A stretch of 64,000 nucleotides of DNA, taken from Crocinitomicaceae bacterium (lineage in GTDB: Bacteria > Bacteroidota > Bacteroidia > Flavobacteriales_D > Crocinitomicaceae). Each line of letters starts with the position of its first letter. Position 1 is the stretch's first letter. The stretch covers positions 62,001-126,000 of the forward strand of contig JAQWFQ010000030.1 of assembly GCA_029238665.1 (NCBI GenBank). The letters are read 5' to 3'. Shown piece by piece: positions 62,430-64,000 of this stretch. The notes below the pieces were generated by a model. The model was not told the origin of the DNA and did no database searches. It was given only the letters and a program-made list of their open reading frames with translations. Made by a program: the position numbers and the translations under genes.

Positions 62430-63392
62430 ATGAAAGCTTTAACATTATTCGCTCTTGCCCTAACATTATTATCACTCACTCCTACTTTTGGACAAACAAA
62501 ATCTATCGTTGGGTTTTATAATGTTGAAAATTTATTTGATACTTTAGATACTGAAGGTAAAAACGACATCGAATTTCTTCCGGGTGCAGACCGCAAATGG
62601 AACACTCAAAAGTATCAAGAAAAAATCACACACATCAATACGGTTATTGAGACCATGCGCTACCCATTAATACTTGGACTCTGTGAAATCGAAAATAAAG
62701 CTGTTGTTCAAGACATCATTAAAGGAGGTAACTTGGCATACACACACGCTATTGTTCACTACGAGAGTCTCGATCGACGTGGAATTGATAACGCTATCAT
62801 TTACGACAGCACAAAATTAAGTCTTGCTGAATCAGGAATAATTCGCTTCAGTATGCCGGACAAAAACCGCCCAAGTAGAGATATTACATGGGCAAAACTC
62901 TACACTAAAAAGGATACCATTCTTACAATGGTAAACCACTGGCCAAGCAGATATGGAGGTCAAGTAGAAAGTGAACCAAAAAGACTAGTTGCAGCTTATG
63001 CAGCGAAATCATTCATAGATTCTATGACTGTTGTTAACCCCAAAATTAAGATTGTATTTATGGGAGACCTAAATGACTACCCAGATAATAGAGCACCTCT
63101 TTTAATCTCTGAATTATTACGCCCAATGATTACAGCTGAGTCTGGAGAGTTTGGAGGGACACATAACTATCGAGGTGAATGGAATGTGTTGGACCACATC
63201 ATGGTTTCAAATTCACTATTGAAAAAGAAAGGTATGCGTGTCGCTAAGAAATCAGGTAGAATCCATAGTGAAAAGTACCTTTTGGATACATATAAAGGTA
63301 ATATCGTTCCTTTTAGAACCTATGGAGGCAGAAAATATCTTGCGGGATATTCTGATCATTTACCTGTTACAATCAATTTCTCACTCAATTAA
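62430..63392 (+). CDS. Secreted endonuclease/exonuclease/phosphatase family protein
   Basis: 320 residues with a signal peptide (MKALTLFALALTLLSLTPTFGQ). The EEP fold shows VGFYNVENLFDT, LGLCEIENKAV (catalytic Glu), NHWPSRYGG, MGDLNDYPDN and GYSDHLPVTINF. This subgroup is common as a secreted or surface protein in Bacteroidota and may degrade extracellular nucleic acid or another phosphoester. It lies 23 bases after wbqC on the same strand. Confidence 0.9.
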   Translation: MKALTLFALALTLLSLTPTFGQTKSIVGFYNVENLFDTLDTEGKNDIEFLPGADRKWNTQKYQEKITHINTVIETMRYPLILGLCEIENKAVVQDIIKGGNLAYTHAIVHYESLDRRGIDNAIIYDSTKLSLAESGIIRFSMPDKNRPSRDITWAKLYTKKDTILTMVNHWPSRYGGQVESEPKRLVAAYAAKSFIDSMTVVNPKIKIVFMGDLNDYPDNRAPLLISELLRPMITAESGEFGGTHNYRGEWNVLDHIMVSNSLLKKKGMRVAKKSGRIHSEKYLLDTYKGNIVPFRTYGGRKYLAGYSDHLPVTINFSLN

Positions 63393-63419
63393 GGTGTTAA
63401 TAATTTCTTAACATTGAAC

Positions 63420-63452
63420 TTGGTGTTCAATTTCGTTGAATCAGTATTTTTG
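63420..63452 (+). promoter_or_regulatory. Probable promoter of the chromate-transporter gene
   Basis: TATTTTTG at 63445-63452 is a full -7 match; TTG at 63420-63422 is 22 bases upstream, slightly longer than usual spacing. It lies 17 bases before the ATG. Confidence 0.5.
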
Positions 63453-63468
63453 ACGGGAATTTTATACT

Positions 63469-64000
63469 ATGTCAAAGAAAGGGAATATTAAAGAAGTAGC
63501 ACAAGTTTTCTTTAAACTAGGTGTTATTGCATTCGGAGGTCCAGCAGCACATGTTGCGATGATGGAAGAAGAAATCGTTAACAAAAGAAAATGGATGGAT
63601 CGTCAACATTTTCTTGACTTAATGGGGATAACTAACCTGATCCCAGGCCCCAACTCTACAGAAATGACGATGCACTGTGGTCATGAGCGTGCAGGAATTC
63701 CAGGACTATTCGTAGCTGGTTTTGCATTCATTTTTCCTGCGGTAGTTATCACTGGTACTCTGGCATGGCTTTATTCTCTTTATGGTACCCTACCAAATGT
63801 TGAACCTTGGATAATTGGGATTAAACCTGCAGTCCTAGCAATCATTGCAGGAGCTGTTTTTAAACTTGGAAAAAAAGCCCTAAAAGGCTGGGAACTAGGT
63901 ACACTCGGACTTTTCGTTCTGGCAGCCAGCATTCTAGGCGTTAATGAAATACTTGCTCTATTAACTGCAGGAGTTGTTGGGGCGTTCTATTTCAGTGCAA
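63469..64000 (+). CDS. chrA: Chromate-transporter (CHR) family protein, 5' part (cut by window end)
   Basis: 177 codons visible from ATG at 63469; the frame runs off the window. VFFKLGVIAFGGPAAHVAMMEEEIV and LMGITNLIPGPNSTEMTMHCGHERAG are the CHR N-terminal signatures, followed by hydrophobic helices. ChrA proteins export chromate, or sulfate-like ions, using the proton gradient; many homologues have no tested role in chromate resistance. Full CHR proteins have one or two such domains, which cannot be told here. Confidence 0.9.
   Translation, partial: MSKKGNIKEVAQVFFKLGVIAFGGPAAHVAMMEEEIVNKRKWMDRQHFLDLMGITNLIPGPNSTEMTMHCGHERAGIPGLFVAGFAFIFPAVVITGTLAWLYSLYGTLPNVEPWIIGIKPAVLAIIAGAVFKLGKKALKGWELGTLGLFVLAASILGVNEILALLTAGVVGAFYFSA

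Noticed and set aside
1-64000. CRISPR array, restriction-modification or toxin-antitoxin module
   Set aside because: No spaced identical repeats of CRISPR size and no recognisable nuclease, methylase, toxin or antitoxin genes were seen in any gap or frame.

Overview
The window looks like a chromosomal segment from a member of the Bacteroidota, most likely order Flavobacteriales (a Fluviicola/Crocinitomix/Cryomorpha-like lineage is plausible but cannot be fixed from sequence alone). The evidence is low GC, almost no Shine-Dalgarno signals, many promoters of the Bacteroidota type (TTTG, about 19-21 bases, TAnnTTTG), the short 288-residue primary sigma factor, a CarB lacking the C-terminal allosteric domain, the long forms of LepB, NusB and GAPDH, a eukaryote-like ProRS, and lineage-typical families (Porin_10, DUF1573, DUF4834, DUF5683, DUF2027-Smr, YfhO). 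Nearly everything is vertically inherited housekeeping DNA; one small accessory patch sits behind the tmRNA gene.

Layout. 1-6357 (+): two tandem rhomboids, an EEP-fold phosphohydrolase, a YciO-type protein, a class I glutamine amidotransferase, a fused SpmA-SpmB transporter-like protein, a 25-residue-repeat protein and a membrane PHP-fold protein. 6363-18662 (mostly -): Smr protein, site-2 protease, hemB, fabG, a putative porin, rpsT with two identical tRNA-Glu genes, proS with a coupled unknown gene, a helical-repeat protein and two cell-wall hydrolases. 18825-20972 (+): S41 protease and a DUF1573 lipoprotein. 20985-31715 (-): a surface-glycan cluster (flippase, SGNH hydrolase, alpha/alpha-toroid protein, GT4 transferase, YfhO) followed upstream by a DUF4834 gene and carB. 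31967-42000: phosphoribosyltransferase and murQ, clpC, gyrA, a TPR protein, and rpsA with a structured leader. 42220-44917: thioredoxin-like protein, menE, and divergent smpB and recR. 45023-45423: tmRNA (ssrA), close to smpB, so both trans-translation components are neighbours. 48043-52060: DegP/HtrA protease, rpoD and GAPDH. 52134-54868 (-): yajC, DUF1573, nusB, amino-acid dehydrogenase. 54950-63392 (+): ABC exporter, parA-parB-DUF5683, dapB-lepB-wbqC and a secreted EEP protein. The window ends inside a chromate-transporter gene.

The most unusual part is 45424-47660. The 3' end of ssrA recurs imperfectly at about 45661 and 47607, and the third copy is followed directly by a perfect 13-bp terminator that looks like the original ssrA terminator. 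Between the copies lie a cluster of short hairpins, a decapitated gene fragment, four copies of a 16-bp insertion-sequence-like end (two direct, two inverted) and an orphan lipoprotein gene whose stop codon lies inside one of those ends. I read this as a decayed tandem island at the ssrA attachment site. No integrase or transposase is left, and no CRISPR array, restriction system or recognisable defence operon is present. Other items worth checking are a candidate 66-nt small RNA at 9889, a multi-hairpin rpsA leader at 40105, an unusual tmRNA tag ending SYRLAA, and the 25-residue repeat protein at 4618.
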